A DNA stretch of 64,000 bases, taken from positions 135,894-199,893 of the forward strand of contig CAPEBR010000002.1 in the NCBI GenBank assembly GCA_948602995.1, given 5' to 3'. This DNA comes from an uncultured Dorea sp. (GTDB taxonomy: Bacteria; Bacillota; Clostridia; Lachnospirales; Lachnospiraceae). Each line of letters starts with the position of its first letter. Position 1 is the stretch's first letter. Shown piece after piece: positions 24,697-33,579 of the stretch. The translations under genes were made by a program, and so were the position numbers. The notes beneath the pieces were generated by a model that saw only the letters and a list, made by a program, of their open reading frames with translations, made no database searches and was not told where the DNA came from.

Positions 24697-25679
24697 GAGG
24701 AAAACATACAGTAAGAGTCAGCGATAACCGAGTTCGATATGAATTCACGATCAAAAGGAATATTACCGTTATCCGGGGAGACAGTGCTTCTGGTAAGACA
24801 ACATTGCTGGAGATGTTGGATAATTATGTGAGACTGGGGTATGAATCGGGTATCAGCATGGAGTGCGATGTTCCGGTGGATACTTACATGGCGGATGACA
24901 GAAGAATGGATTGGAGGACACGGCTGGAGGCTTCGGAAGGAAGCATTGTTTTTATTGAAGAGATGAATTCTTTCATAAGGACAAGGGAATTTGCAGAATA
25001 TATTGCCCATTCGGATAGTTATTATGTTTTAGTTACCAGATGGAGTCTGAAAAATCTGTCATATTCTGTTGAGGAAATCTACAAGCTTACAGAAAAAGGC
25101 AGATATCCAAAGACAAGGCAGATTTATAATGGACTTGAAAAATATTATTCCTTCCATACAGATCGGGAAATAATGAACATTTCAAAAGTGATAACAGAAG
25201 ACTCAGGTGCAGGGAATCAGTTTTTTGATTTGTATTGCCGGGAAAAAGAATTGCTTTGTGAAGGCACGGACGGTAATTCCAATATGATTAAAGCTATCCG
25301 AAAATCTTTACAGGGTATGTTGTGTATTGCAGATGGCGCAGCTTTTGGAAGTTATATAGACGAGTGCATACAATATCTGAGATATGCCAGGAAGGATTGT
25401 GTTTTATGGCTTCCGGAATCTTTTGAGTACTTAATTCTGCAGTCTGGAATTGTGAAGATCCCTGATTTGGAGAGTATTCTGGAAGATCCGTCAGATTATA
25501 TAGACAGTAAGAAGTTCGCTAATTGGGAGCGTTTCTTCACTTTTTTATTAGTTGAATATTCGAAGGAGACCGTATTTGCTTATAATAAGGCTGAGTTGAA
25601 TGAGTATTACAAGAGTGAAAGCAGCAGAAATAAGATAGAAAAAGAATTTCCGGGGCAGGTTCTGGAAGTACTAAAATAG
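24693..25679 (+). CDS. P-loop ATPase coupled to DUF4869
   Basis: The 328-residue protein has a clear Walker A motif, RGDSASGKTTL (about residues 28-38), and a Walker-B-like IVFIEEMNSF near residue 89; LVTRWSLKNL follows, where a sensor residue would be expected. The C-terminal half is helical and carries no domain I recognise. The start codon overlaps the DUF4869 stop (ATGA), indicating translational coupling and probably a complex. It is not an ABC protein: no LSGGQ signature. The family is unknown to me. The pair lies in an accessory stretch beside an AlbA protein and a possible mobile-element relic, which makes a defence or addiction role possible but unproven. Confidence 0.7.
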   Translation: MRGKHTVRVSDNRVRYEFTIKRNITVIRGDSASGKTTLLEMLDNYVRLGYESGISMECDVPVDTYMADDRRMDWRTRLEASEGSIVFIEEMNSFIRTREFAEYIAHSDSYYVLVTRWSLKNLSYSVEEIYKLTEKGRYPKTRQIYNGLEKYYSFHTDREIMNISKVITEDSGAGNQFFDLYCREKELLCEGTDGNSNMIKAIRKSLQGMLCIADGAAFGSYIDECIQYLRYARKDCVLWLPESFEYLILQSGIVKIPDLESILEDPSDYIDSKKFANWERFFTFLLVEYSKETVFAYNKAELNEYYKSESSRNKIEKEFPGQVLEVLK

Positions 25680-25793
25680 TAAGGCGGCTCCAGGTATATA
25701 TCTGCCTTCTTGCGGCTGTACCTATACTGTCTGACCATATTTTTTGTTCTCTCTACCATTTCACCACCACTTTTTCCTTATTTTTTTAGGAGT

Positions 25794-25821
25794 ATAGGGC
25801 TGTCTTTTTTTACAGCCCTAT
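25794..25821. terminator. Stem-loop between convergent genes
   Basis: ATAGGGCTGT pairs perfectly with ACAGCCCTAT at 25812-25821 over an 8-base T-rich loop. It lies between the plus-strand ATPase gene and the minus-strand glycosidase gene. Downstream T-runs are weak on both strands. Confidence 0.55.
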
Positions 25822-25894
25822 TTCAATATTCTGTTACAGATTGTGCACGCTGTTCACAGCAGCAACTGTTTTTCGCAGTCGTTGTCTGCAGACT

Positions 25895-28800
25895 TTATTT
25901 CACAATTTTGATTGTTACTGTCTTTTTCTTTCCGCTTCCGTCTGTTGCCATTGCGGTAATTTTTACCCTTTTGCCACTGCCGGCTTTTAACGCTTTTACT
26001 TTTCCGCTGTTTGTCACAATCGCGTATTTTTTATTGCTGCTGATCCATTTCAGCTTCTTGTTAGCGTTCTTTGCTGACTTAACTTTACCTGTCAGTTTCA
26101 GGGACTTTCCAGCCTTTAAGCTCTTCTTGCCAGAGATGCTTACCTTCGTTACTTTACCCTTCATAGATTTGATCTTATATACTGCTTTCACCTGGCTTCC
26201 ATCTTTTGCTGTTGCCGTAATGGTTACAGACTTTCCGCCTGATTTCCTTTTCATGGAAACAATGCCCTTACTGTTTACTGTCGCCACTTTCTTATTGCTG
26301 GATTTCCATATAACCCCTTTATCCGTTGCGTGAGACGGTGAAATCTTTGCGGTAAGTTTTACTTTCTTTCCTGCTGCAATCTTTTTAGAAAGACCGGATA
26401 TGGTAATCTTTTTTACCTTTATTGTAGCGCCAGGTGTATAGATGTCCTGCTTCGAAGGATTCTTTTTCAGCTGCTCTGTAGCCTTTTCAAGTGCTGCCGC
26501 TGCTGCCGCTGCCTGCTCATTTGTAGTTTTAGGGTTCTTGAGGATGGATTCGGCCTCTGCCAGGGCTTTCTGAAAAGCATTCCATGCTTCCAGAGTATAA
26601 TCTTCTTTCTTCAGCGCTTTTGCAGCGTCCAAAGCAGAGGTTAGATTTGCCAAACCCTGATTCGTTTTGTCCAGGTTCCGAAGTGCTTCGCTAAGTTCAT
26701 AGGTTGCCTTATCCACATCCTTCTGCAGGGCGTCTGCATTCGTTTCTACTGTCTTTGCATTTTTTAATGCCTCCTGCATTGCCGCCCAGCTGTCTGCCGG
26801 GTATTCCTCTTCATTTCTTGCCTCTGCGCGTTTAATTGCTTCAGTAAGACCTGACTTGTCAACCTGTACAAGTGCTGCCATTGCCTCTTGAAGTGCTGTT
26901 AATGCTGTATCAGCCTCTTCCTGCGTGGCCGTTGCTTTTTCCATTACCTCATTCGCTTTTTGAAGCGCATCCTGCAGCTTTTTCCAGCTTGTGGCTGTGT
27001 GCCCTGCTTCCTGATACGTTCTGGCACGCTCTATTGCAATACTTAATGTATCCTTGTTGACTCCTTTTGCTTCCTTCAGATTGCGGAGTGCCTCTCTGAG
27101 ATTAAAGGTTGCTGTATCCACTTCTGTCTGAATAGCGTCTGCGTTCTGCACTACTGTCTTCGCTGCGGTAAGAGCCTCTAGCATTACTTTCCAGGTTTCC
27201 GCTGTGTAATCAGCTTCTGTTCGTGCTTCGGCACTTTCTATTGCTACAGTCAGGCCTGACTTGTTGACCCTTACAAGTCCTCTGCGCGCTGCTCTGAGCG
27301 CCTCTGCCGCCGCATTCACGTCAGTCTGCACAGCATTGGCGTCTGCAAATAAAACTTCCGCATTTCCAAGTGCTTTTTTCAGCGCGTTCCAGCTTGTGGC
27401 CGTGTAATCCTCTTCTTTCAACTCTTTTGCCCAGTCTATGGCTGCCTGTAACGCATTCTTATTTACGGTTCCTTCTGGATCCAGGGATCTAAGGGCTTCG
27501 CTAAGCTCACGGGCCGCATCATCTACTTCTTTCTGAGTTGCATCTGTATTAGCGTCTACTTCCCTTGCTTTTGCAAGTGCTTCCAGCATTGCCGCCCATT
27601 CATCCGGCTTATCCTGGTATTCGCCTTCATTTCTGCTGCCAGCACGGTCAATTGCTGCCTTAAGACCTGATTTATAAACGATTGACTTTTCCAGCTGGTC
27701 CAAAGCTGCCCTGAGCGCTATGGTTGCTTCATTTACCTGATCCTGAGTAACCGCTGTGTCTTCCAGCACCTGTTTCGCTGTCTGAAGCGCTGTTTGGAAC
27801 TCTGCCCAAACCGTTGCTCTGTAATCGCTTTCCTGAAGGCTTTCTGTTCTGCCTATTGCCACTGCAAGCGCTTCTTTCTGGACTCCTTTTATCCTCTCTA
27901 GATTATAAAGAGCAGCGCTAAGTCCGTTAAATGCTTCATCCACGTCTTTCTGCAAAGCATTGGCATTTTGATATACTTCCTTTGCTTCTGCAAGTGCTGT
28001 CTGCATTGCTTTCCAGCTTTCCTCTGTGTAATCGGATTCTTCTCTTGTGTCCGCATCGGCAATTGCCTTCTTCAGACTCGACTTGTTAACTCTTACCAGA
28101 GCCGCTATGGCATCTCTGAGACCGGTCGTGGCATCAGTTACTTCCTGCTGGGTTGCATCCTCGTTTTTCAGCATCTGATTCGCTTTTTTAAGAGCCTCCT
28201 GAAATCTTTTCCAGCTTGCTGCTGTGTAATCTGTTTCCTTCAGATCTTTTGCCCTTTCTATTGCTGCATTTAAGGCGTTCTTATTAATTCCCATAGTAAT
28301 CTGGACTTTTTTGCTTCCTGGCTGTACCAGGACGGTGCCTGCTTCCACATTGATGCCTTCTTCCAGAACATTGCCGTCCACGGTAACTTTACTGATATTA
28401 TTCTTCAGGGCAATTAGCTCTATACTATAAGGAATCGCTAATCTATCTCCTGTGAATTCAACCGTAATTGTTTTTCCTTCGGTTGACATCTCGTATCCCA
28501 CTTTCTTTGACCCTTCAACTGTATAATCCTTAATTTTGACAGGTGTATTCTGCAGGAGATTCCACTCCGTCGGGATTCCGCGTCCTATAATGACTTTATC
28601 ACCCAGTTTTTCTGCAATCAATGCGTCAAACAATACTTTTGTCGCTGTGGACTGTCCCCACATATGCTGGCAGGAGCCTCCGCCTCCCTTTGCATGTTCG
28701 CTGTCCCACGGAGAAGCTTCATCCGGATAGTCTACGCCTTCCCACCATCCGAAGGGGCCGCTCATTGCCTTATCAATCATAAACTCATATGCACGAATAC

Positions 28801-31800
28801 CTGATTCACGGTATTTTTCCCCGCGAAGCGCAGAGCTGCCGTAGCCCGCATTATATGCACTGGAATAATATCCATGAGGATATCCTCCAAAGTTATAGAT
28901 CGTATCTGTTATATCTTTTCTTCTGTTAAATCCATGCTCGTATGTGGCGTCTATAAGACTAAGCATCTCGCTGCCTTCCTGGTCGGCGCCAAACAGATAA
29001 CCGTCCCACGCCCAGCGGCCGAAAAGAAACATGGAAGCCCAGTTTGCATCCCTTACATCTTTTCTTTCACTATTCTCAGTCGTTCTCTCCATATCTATTG
29101 ACAAATAGGGATAATTGTTGTCTTCCCGCATTTTGCGCTGTTTTGCTTCCACGCATTTCAACAGGTCGTTGTACGTGTCTTCTGCCCATTTTATTTCTGT
29201 TTTGTATTCCTGTTGCGGATCTGCCTGGTCAAGCCGTTCGCATAAGTATTTATAAGTAGTCAGACCTGCCAGCGCCGCCCAGTTATCAATTAGCCAGTAG
29301 CCGTTTGAGTCAATGGCGTTTGTCCTCTTAATGATTCCGCCGGCGCTTTGATCCCGGTCTGTGTCAACATTATGTGTATTTGTTTTAATCACATGATATT
29401 TGGATACAATAAAGTCCAGATCATTGGTTTTCTGGAGATAAACCGCATATGGCCAGCTGTATTTCCACTTCGCATCGTCATACTGAAGCTGTGCCGGAAG
29501 TGTTGCCAGGTACTCCTTTGCATAAGTAAAATCTCCGATTGTTAATAATGCGGCTACAATTCCAATGGTATCATGGTCAAACATGATGTCATATCCATTT
29601 TCGCCTACATGGAGTTCCTTGAGTTCTTCTCCGTTTTCCTTTTTCACATCATCCCGGATAATCAAAGTATAGATGAATCCTGCCTTGTAAGCATTGATGA
29701 GTTTTTCGTTTGGAAGCTCTTCGATTGTGGAAAGCGGTGCCAGACGATCATTCCAATACTTTTTCATCGCTTCATAATTCTTGTCAAATCCGCCCATTTC
29801 GGCAACTTTCTCATCTGCCGGATAATCGTATTTCCCGCCGAACCGGTCTGCAACTATTGCATATTCTCTAGCCACAGTTTCTCCAGAAGCAATTTTCTTC
29901 GCCTGACGAGCCGCATCGTTTACAGGAATCAGCCCGCTGGCAACACGCGGAAGAGTTTGGTCTTCTCCGGTTGTATTCTTCACTGTCATTCTAGAATACG
30001 CAACCTCAAAATCATTACCGTCTATGGTATGCTTGTTGGCAAAGTTCTCTATTTTATATTCCATGCCTTCTTTTGTATATTCGCTTACAAAACACGGAAG
30101 ATATCCTTCTGCATTGTACCATTTGATTTCGCCCGGAATATCCTTTATGCCAAAAGTAACCATCTTTCCAGGATTATAGCTGTTTCCATTCCACTCCCCT
30201 GTTGTTCCATATTTATCCCTCAGTCCATAGCTTCCATCTATGTAAGCAATCGGAGCGTCTATATCACCCTCCCATCCAAAGGAAGCAACCAGTTTGCTGT
30301 TTGATTGATATTTATACTGGCCAGGCAGTTTCTGCCCTATGAGATCCTCCCGTGCCTGCTTAAGGAACAAATACGCAATATAAAAATCATTGTTTGTTGC
30401 TTTTTCGTCCTTTAGCAGTTCCTCCGCATTCTTTATCTCTGCTTCAATTCTGCTTGCATAGGGCTCCTGGTAATCCCCTAGATTTTCCTTTTGGGAAGCT
30501 GTCAATTCATCCCTTAAAAAGTTCTTAAAGTCAGACAAGGTCTGATTCTTAGACAATGCTGCAGCCTGAAGGTTAAAATTTCCATCTCCGCTATCATTCT
30601 TTCTGGTAATCAGTCCTGTTACCGTCAGTCCCTTTCCTTCAGCAATCGTTACGGTATATATTTTATTTACCGCACTTCCGCCTGCCTTAAGTTCCTTATT
30701 TTCATAGACCGGCTTTGTTTCTCCGTCCAGGGTAATGGAGATTTCGGCATTCGCCTGCCAGACGCCTGACACAAAAACCAGTTCACGAGTATAGTCGGCC
30801 GGAGCTACTTTCAGTTCATATCCTGCCCTTCCCTCTACATCTGCGTTCTGGCCGCCTTCTGCTACATATACTGCTCCATATCTGGTTCCCGTATTTTCTT
30901 TTTCTGGATCTCCATCACTCCACGAATAAGTAACAGGCGCATCATCCATGCTTGATACCTTCTTGGTGTTCTCCAGTTTTTTGTATGAAATTACCGGCGT
31001 GACTCCTGATTTGCGTACTGTCTGGGGCGTTCTGCCATTTTGTATTTCTTCACCCTCAAAGTGAATCCAATCCACATCCCCTCTCTGTGTAAGATTCATT
31101 GTCTGTCCGCTGGACGGAGCATCCACTTTTACTGAAATGGCTGAAGGCTCCGCCGTTTTCAATGCAATTCCGCCAAGTGACACGTTTCCATCCTTATGTG
31201 TGGTATTGGTTACTTTCATTTTTACTTCCACTGCATTTCCTTCACGGATTATCAATGTATATTTTCTTAAACTGTTCGGCACTTGTGTCGTATAGACTGG
31301 CGTTGTGCCGCCGTTTACACATATCTGAAGTTCTGCAGACGCCTCCCATGTTCCGGAAGCAAAGGTCAGCATTCTTGTTTCCGCGGCTTCCGGCAGGGAA
31401 ATTTTATAAGAATCTCCCTTCCCGATAAACGCTCCTGCAACCGTTCCTTCTTTTGCCTCTTCGTCCTTTGTCCACTTATACTTCATTTTCGAATCGCCTA
31501 CATACCCAATATCCCCGCTAATAAGCTTTTCGAAGCCTATAATTTCATTCTGTCCTGATTCCATCTCCTTCCTGCAAAAATTCTCTGGATTAGATACAAG
31601 TATCCAATCCAGGGAGCCTTCCTGTGTCAGATCAAGTTGTTCTCCATCTTCTACAGTATTAATAACTGTAACGAATGGGTTTAGATTCGGCTTTCCTGCC
31701 AGGGTCCCTTCCCTCGGCGCCGCAGATACCGGCGCTGCTGCACCTACGGCCAATGTAAGGCCTAGCACAAGACTTAGCATTGCGCTTTTTCTGTGTTTTT

Positions 31801-31810
31801 TAATTTGCAT
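25895..31810 (-). CDS. Giant secreted putative glycosidase with FIVAR and Big_2 domains
   Basis: The 1971-residue protein has a signal peptide (cleavage after PVSAA, residue 31). Two related beta-rich domains follow (about 40-230 and 230-430), each with an LTQxGxxDWI-type start. A large region (about 495-1165) resembles an (alpha/alpha)6 six-hairpin glycosidase, with DIMFDHDTIGIVAALLTIGD, KYSWPYAVYLQK, NGYWLIDNWAALAGL and FGGYPHGYYSSAYNAG. Nine FIVAR-type helical repeats (about 1170-1790) and two lysine-rich Big_2 domains complete it. The overall plan resembles GH121 beta-L-arabinobiosidases, which fits the neighbouring arabinan/xylan genes, but I cannot prove the family. AAGGAGG precedes the ATG. 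There is no LPXTG motif; the tail is close in sequence to that of the GH93-like protein. Confidence 0.65.
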   Translation of the reverse strand: MQIKKHRKSAMLSLVLGLTLAVGAAAPVSAAPREGTLAGKPNLNPFVTVINTVEDGEQLDLTQEGSLDWILVSNPENFCRKEMESGQNEIIGFEKLISGDIGYVGDSKMKYKWTKDEEAKEGTVAGAFIGKGDSYKISLPEAAETRMLTFASGTWEASAELQICVNGGTTPVYTTQVPNSLRKYTLIIREGNAVEVKMKVTNTTHKDGNVSLGGIALKTAEPSAISVKVDAPSSGQTMNLTQRGDVDWIHFEGEEIQNGRTPQTVRKSGVTPVISYKKLENTKKVSSMDDAPVTYSWSDGDPEKENTGTRYGAVYVAEGGQNADVEGRAGYELKVAPADYTRELVFVSGVWQANAEISITLDGETKPVYENKELKAGGSAVNKIYTVTIAEGKGLTVTGLITRKNDSGDGNFNLQAAALSKNQTLSDFKNFLRDELTASQKENLGDYQEPYASRIEAEIKNAEELLKDEKATNNDFYIAYLFLKQAREDLIGQKLPGQYKYQSNSKLVASFGWEGDIDAPIAYIDGSYGLRDKYGTTGEWNGNSYNPGKMVTFGIKDIPGEIKWYNAEGYLPCFVSEYTKEGMEYKIENFANKHTIDGNDFEVAYSRMTVKNTTGEDQTLPRVASGLIPVNDAARQAKKIASGETVAREYAIVADRFGGKYDYPADEKVAEMGGFDKNYEAMKKYWNDRLAPLSTIEELPNEKLINAYKAGFIYTLIIRDDVKKENGEELKELHVGENGYDIMFDHDTIGIVAALLTIGDFTYAKEYLATLPAQLQYDDAKWKYSWPYAVYLQKTNDLDFIVSKYHVIKTNTHNVDTDRDQSAGGIIKRTNAIDSNGYWLIDNWAALAGLTTYKYLCERLDQADPQQEYKTEIKWAEDTYNDLLKCVEAKQRKMREDNNYPYLSIDMERTTENSERKDVRDANWASMFLFGRWAWDGYLFGADQEGSEMLSLIDATYEHGFNRRKDITDTIYNFGGYPHGYYSSAYNAGYGSSALRGEKYRESGIRAYEFMIDKAMSGPFGWWEGVDYPDEASPWDSEHAKGGGGSCQHMWGQSTATKVLFDALIAEKLGDKVIIGRGIPTEWNLLQNTPVKIKDYTVEGSKKVGYEMSTEGKTITVEFTGDRLAIPYSIELIALKNNISKVTVDGNVLEEGINVEAGTVLVQPGSKKVQITMGINKNALNAAIERAKDLKETDYTAASWKRFQEALKKANQMLKNEDATQQEVTDATTGLRDAIAALVRVNKSSLKKAIADADTREESDYTEESWKAMQTALAEAKEVYQNANALQKDVDEAFNGLSAALYNLERIKGVQKEALAVAIGRTESLQESDYRATVWAEFQTALQTAKQVLEDTAVTQDQVNEATIALRAALDQLEKSIVYKSGLKAAIDRAGSRNEGEYQDKPDEWAAMLEALAKAREVDANTDATQKEVDDAARELSEALRSLDPEGTVNKNALQAAIDWAKELKEEDYTATSWNALKKALGNAEVLFADANAVQTDVNAAAEALRAARRGLVRVNKSGLTVAIESAEARTEADYTAETWKVMLEALTAAKTVVQNADAIQTEVDTATFNLREALRNLKEAKGVNKDTLSIAIERARTYQEAGHTATSWKKLQDALQKANEVMEKATATQEEADTALTALQEAMAALVQVDKSGLTEAIKRAEARNEEEYPADSWAAMQEALKNAKTVETNADALQKDVDKATYELSEALRNLDKTNQGLANLTSALDAAKALKKEDYTLEAWNAFQKALAEAESILKNPKTTNEQAAAAAAALEKATEQLKKNPSKQDIYTPGATIKVKKITISGLSKKIAAGKKVKLTAKISPSHATDKGVIWKSSNKKVATVNSKGIVSMKRKSGGKSVTITATAKDGSQVKAVYKIKSMKGKVTKVSISGKKSLKAGKSLKLTGKVKSAKNANKKLKWISSNKKYAIVTNSGKVKALKAGSGKRVKITAMATDGSGKKKTVTIKIVK
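26450..28290 (-). repeat. Nine FIVAR repeats in an alternating pattern
   Basis: Units of about 66-69 residues are repeated nine times. Odd units share AIERAK(D/E)L-like starts and end near AALVRVNKS, while even units share AEARTEADYT-like starts and end in EALRNL. The two-unit period shows growth by duplication of pairs. Confidence 0.8.
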
Positions 31811-32098
31811 TTTTTATCCTCCTTTTTTGATTTGACATATGTATTGCTTTATTTGTGTACCATCATTATATCAATCGTAAAAAATGTCTTACATAGTATA
31901 TTTTTACTTTTTCTTGTGTTATTTTTGTTTATTTGCAGCGCTTTGTCAGACTTTTTCTTATATATTTTTCACCGAACTTTTGCCTGGCACTGATTTCCGG
32001 CATCCGGCCCCTCGCTGAAAGAGGCTTTTAAATGGGCTGGATGCGTTACTATGAGCGGACGTCTGGTCCGTAAATAGTAATAGCTTAAAATTACAAAA
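31811..32098. other. Intergenic stretch with two hairpins
   Basis: The first part is the leader and A/T-rich promoter region of the minus-strand glycosidase gene. GCATCC-GGCCC at about 32002 pairs imperfectly with GGGC-T-GGATGC near 32045. Directly after it, GTTACTAT...CGGAC pairs with GTCCG...ATAGTAAT (32046-32082), whose ends resemble a diverged MITE terminus. No gene is seen. Confidence 0.4.
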
Positions 32099-32100
32099 TA

Positions 32101-32161
32101 ATTTGATTATCAAAATACTTGACAAGCAAAATAATTTGATATATACTTTGAGAGTCAAAAT
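32101..32161 (+). promoter_or_regulatory. fab operon promoter with two FabT-type operators
   Basis: A consensus-like promoter (TTGACA at 32119-32124, 17 bases, TATACT at 32142-32147) is flanked by two inverted repeats of the form TTTGA-N3-TCAAA. The first, ATTTGATTATCAAAAT (32101-32116), lies just upstream of the -35; the second, ACTTTGAGAGTCAAAAT (32145-32161), overlaps the -10. Both match the known FabT operator of streptococci and related Firmicutes. A FabT-like repressor is encoded at the end of the operon. Confidence 0.85.
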
Positions 32162-32216
32162 AATAAAGGCGATGAAACAAAGCCTGAAAACAACAGTAAC
32201 ACTTAGGAGACAAAAA

Positions 32217-33206
32217 ATGACTGGAAGTATATGTGGAACAGGTTCTTATATCCCTCATTATACAATGGACAATTATGCCATAGCGGATCTTGTGGAGACC
32301 AGTGATGAATGGATACAGGAACGGACGGGAGTGATCAGGAGACACATAGTCAAGGAGGAGACAACCGTCTCCATGGCAGCAGAGGCAGGGAGACGTGCTC
32401 TTGAAAATGCCGGTGTGTCTGCAGAGGAGCTGGATCTGATCCTGGTTGCCACCATATCATCAAATGTAATTCTGCCGTGTACGGCATGTGAGGTCCAGAG
32501 GAGCCTGGGAGCAGTAAATGCAACCTGCTTCGACCTGGGGGGAGCCGCGTGTACCGGATTTGTGCTTGCGTATAATACAGCTGAAGCCTATCTTGCAAGC
32601 GGAGTATACAAAACGGTACTGATTATCGGAAGCGAAAGCCTGTCATCCATCACCAACTGGAAAGACAGGGGAACCTGCATCCTGTTCGGGGACGGAGCAG
32701 GAGCAGCAGTTCTAAAAGCAGAGGAAGGCCGCAGATATCTGCCGGTCACCCATTCCGAAGGAGGAAAAGGCTCTGCCCTCACCTGCAGGAGCAGAAGTGA
32801 CAGCAATGAAATCACCAAAAAAGATTATGCAGGAGATATAAAAGAGGAAGAATACTTCATACAGATGGACGGTCAGGCCGTATTCAAATTTGCAGTAAAA
32901 AAGGTACCCGAAGTCATTCAGGAAGTATTAGAACTCAACAAGCTTGAGAAAGAGGACATCGATCTGTACATCCTGCACCAGGCGAACAAGCGGATCGTTG
33001 AAGCCGTAGCAAAGCGACTGGGCGAACCAATCGAAAAATTCCCCATGAACCTGCAGGAATACGGCAACACCTCATCCGCAAGCATCCCCATCCTTATGGA
33101 CGAACTAAACCAGAAAGGAACCTTAAAGCCCGGCCAGAAACTCCTCCTCGCCGGCTTCGGAGCCGGCCTCACCTGGGGCGCCTCCATCCTCACCATCCCT
33201 ACATAA
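32217..33206 (+). CDS. fabH: 3-oxoacyl-ACP synthase III (FabH)
   Basis: This 329-residue enzyme starts fatty-acid synthesis by condensing an acyl-CoA primer with malonyl-ACP. The Cys-His-Asn triad is complete: C112 (GGAACTGF), H254 (ILHQANKRI) and N284 (GNTSSAS). The ATG at 32217 has TAGGAGA upstream; the frame extends further 5-prime, but that part would run through the operator region. It is the first gene of the fab-acc operon, so all following genes are under its FabT-regulated promoter. Confidence 0.95.
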   Translation: MTGSICGTGSYIPHYTMDNYAIADLVETSDEWIQERTGVIRRHIVKEETTVSMAAEAGRRALENAGVSAEELDLILVATISSNVILPCTACEVQRSLGAVNATCFDLGGAACTGFVLAYNTAEAYLASGVYKTVLIIGSESLSSITNWKDRGTCILFGDGAGAAVLKAEEGRRYLPVTHSEGGKGSALTCRSRSDSNEITKKDYAGDIKEEEYFIQMDGQAVFKFAVKKVPEVIQEVLELNKLEKEDIDLYILHQANKRIVEAVAKRLGEPIEKFPMNLQEYGNTSSASIPILMDELNQKGTLKPGQKLLLAGFGAGLTWGASILTIPT

Positions 33207-33278
33207 GCAAAGGGACAGGAAAACGCAGTCGAAATAAAGCAAGTTTCAAAAGAAAATTAAAAAAGGAGAATTATAACA

Positions 33279-33503
33279 ATGTTAGAAAAATTAAAAACCC
33301 TGATCTCAGAAAATCTTGAAATCAACACTGATAATGTAACCGAATCTTCATCTTTCAAGGAAGACCTTGGCATTGATTCCTTAGACCTGTTCGAGCTTGT
33401 CATGGCCATGGAAGAGGAATTCGACATTGAGATCCCCAGCGATGATCTGGAAAACATGTCCACAGTAGGAGACGTCATCGAATACATCGAGTCCCATAAA
33501 TAA
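33279..33503 (+). CDS. acpP: Acyl carrier protein
   Basis: The 74-residue acidic protein has the DSL motif with S34 (GIDSLDLFEL), the attachment site for 4-phosphopantetheine. It carries the growing acyl chain between all enzymes of the operon. AAAGGAG lies before the ATG, and the gene sits between fabH and fabK. Confidence 0.96.
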   Translation: MLEKLKTLISENLEINTDNVTESSSFKEDLGIDSLDLFELVMAMEEEFDIEIPSDDLENMSTVGDVIEYIESHK

Positions 33504-33579
33504 AAAAAGTGCTGACTCTGAAAGTATGAATCAGCAGCAGCTGCAAAAAGCAATCAAAAAAGAAACAGAGGTTTAATAT

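Noticed and set aside
25710..26333. A 207-codon open frame on the plus strand opposite the Big_2 end of the giant glycosidase
   Set aside because: It is antisense to a clear coding region, rich in F and L from the complement of lysine codons, and has no ribosome-binding site.
29573..30304. A 243-codon plus-strand frame within the giant glycosidase gene
   Set aside because: It is a shadow of the minus-strand gene, with no ribosome-binding site and no recognisable domain.
31850..31900. GTAAGACATTTTTTACGATT on the minus strand upstream of the giant glycosidase, resembling the shared control element
   Set aside because: Only about 12 of 16 bases match the core and the distance to a -10-like TATAAT is 2 rather than 21 bases; too weak to call.
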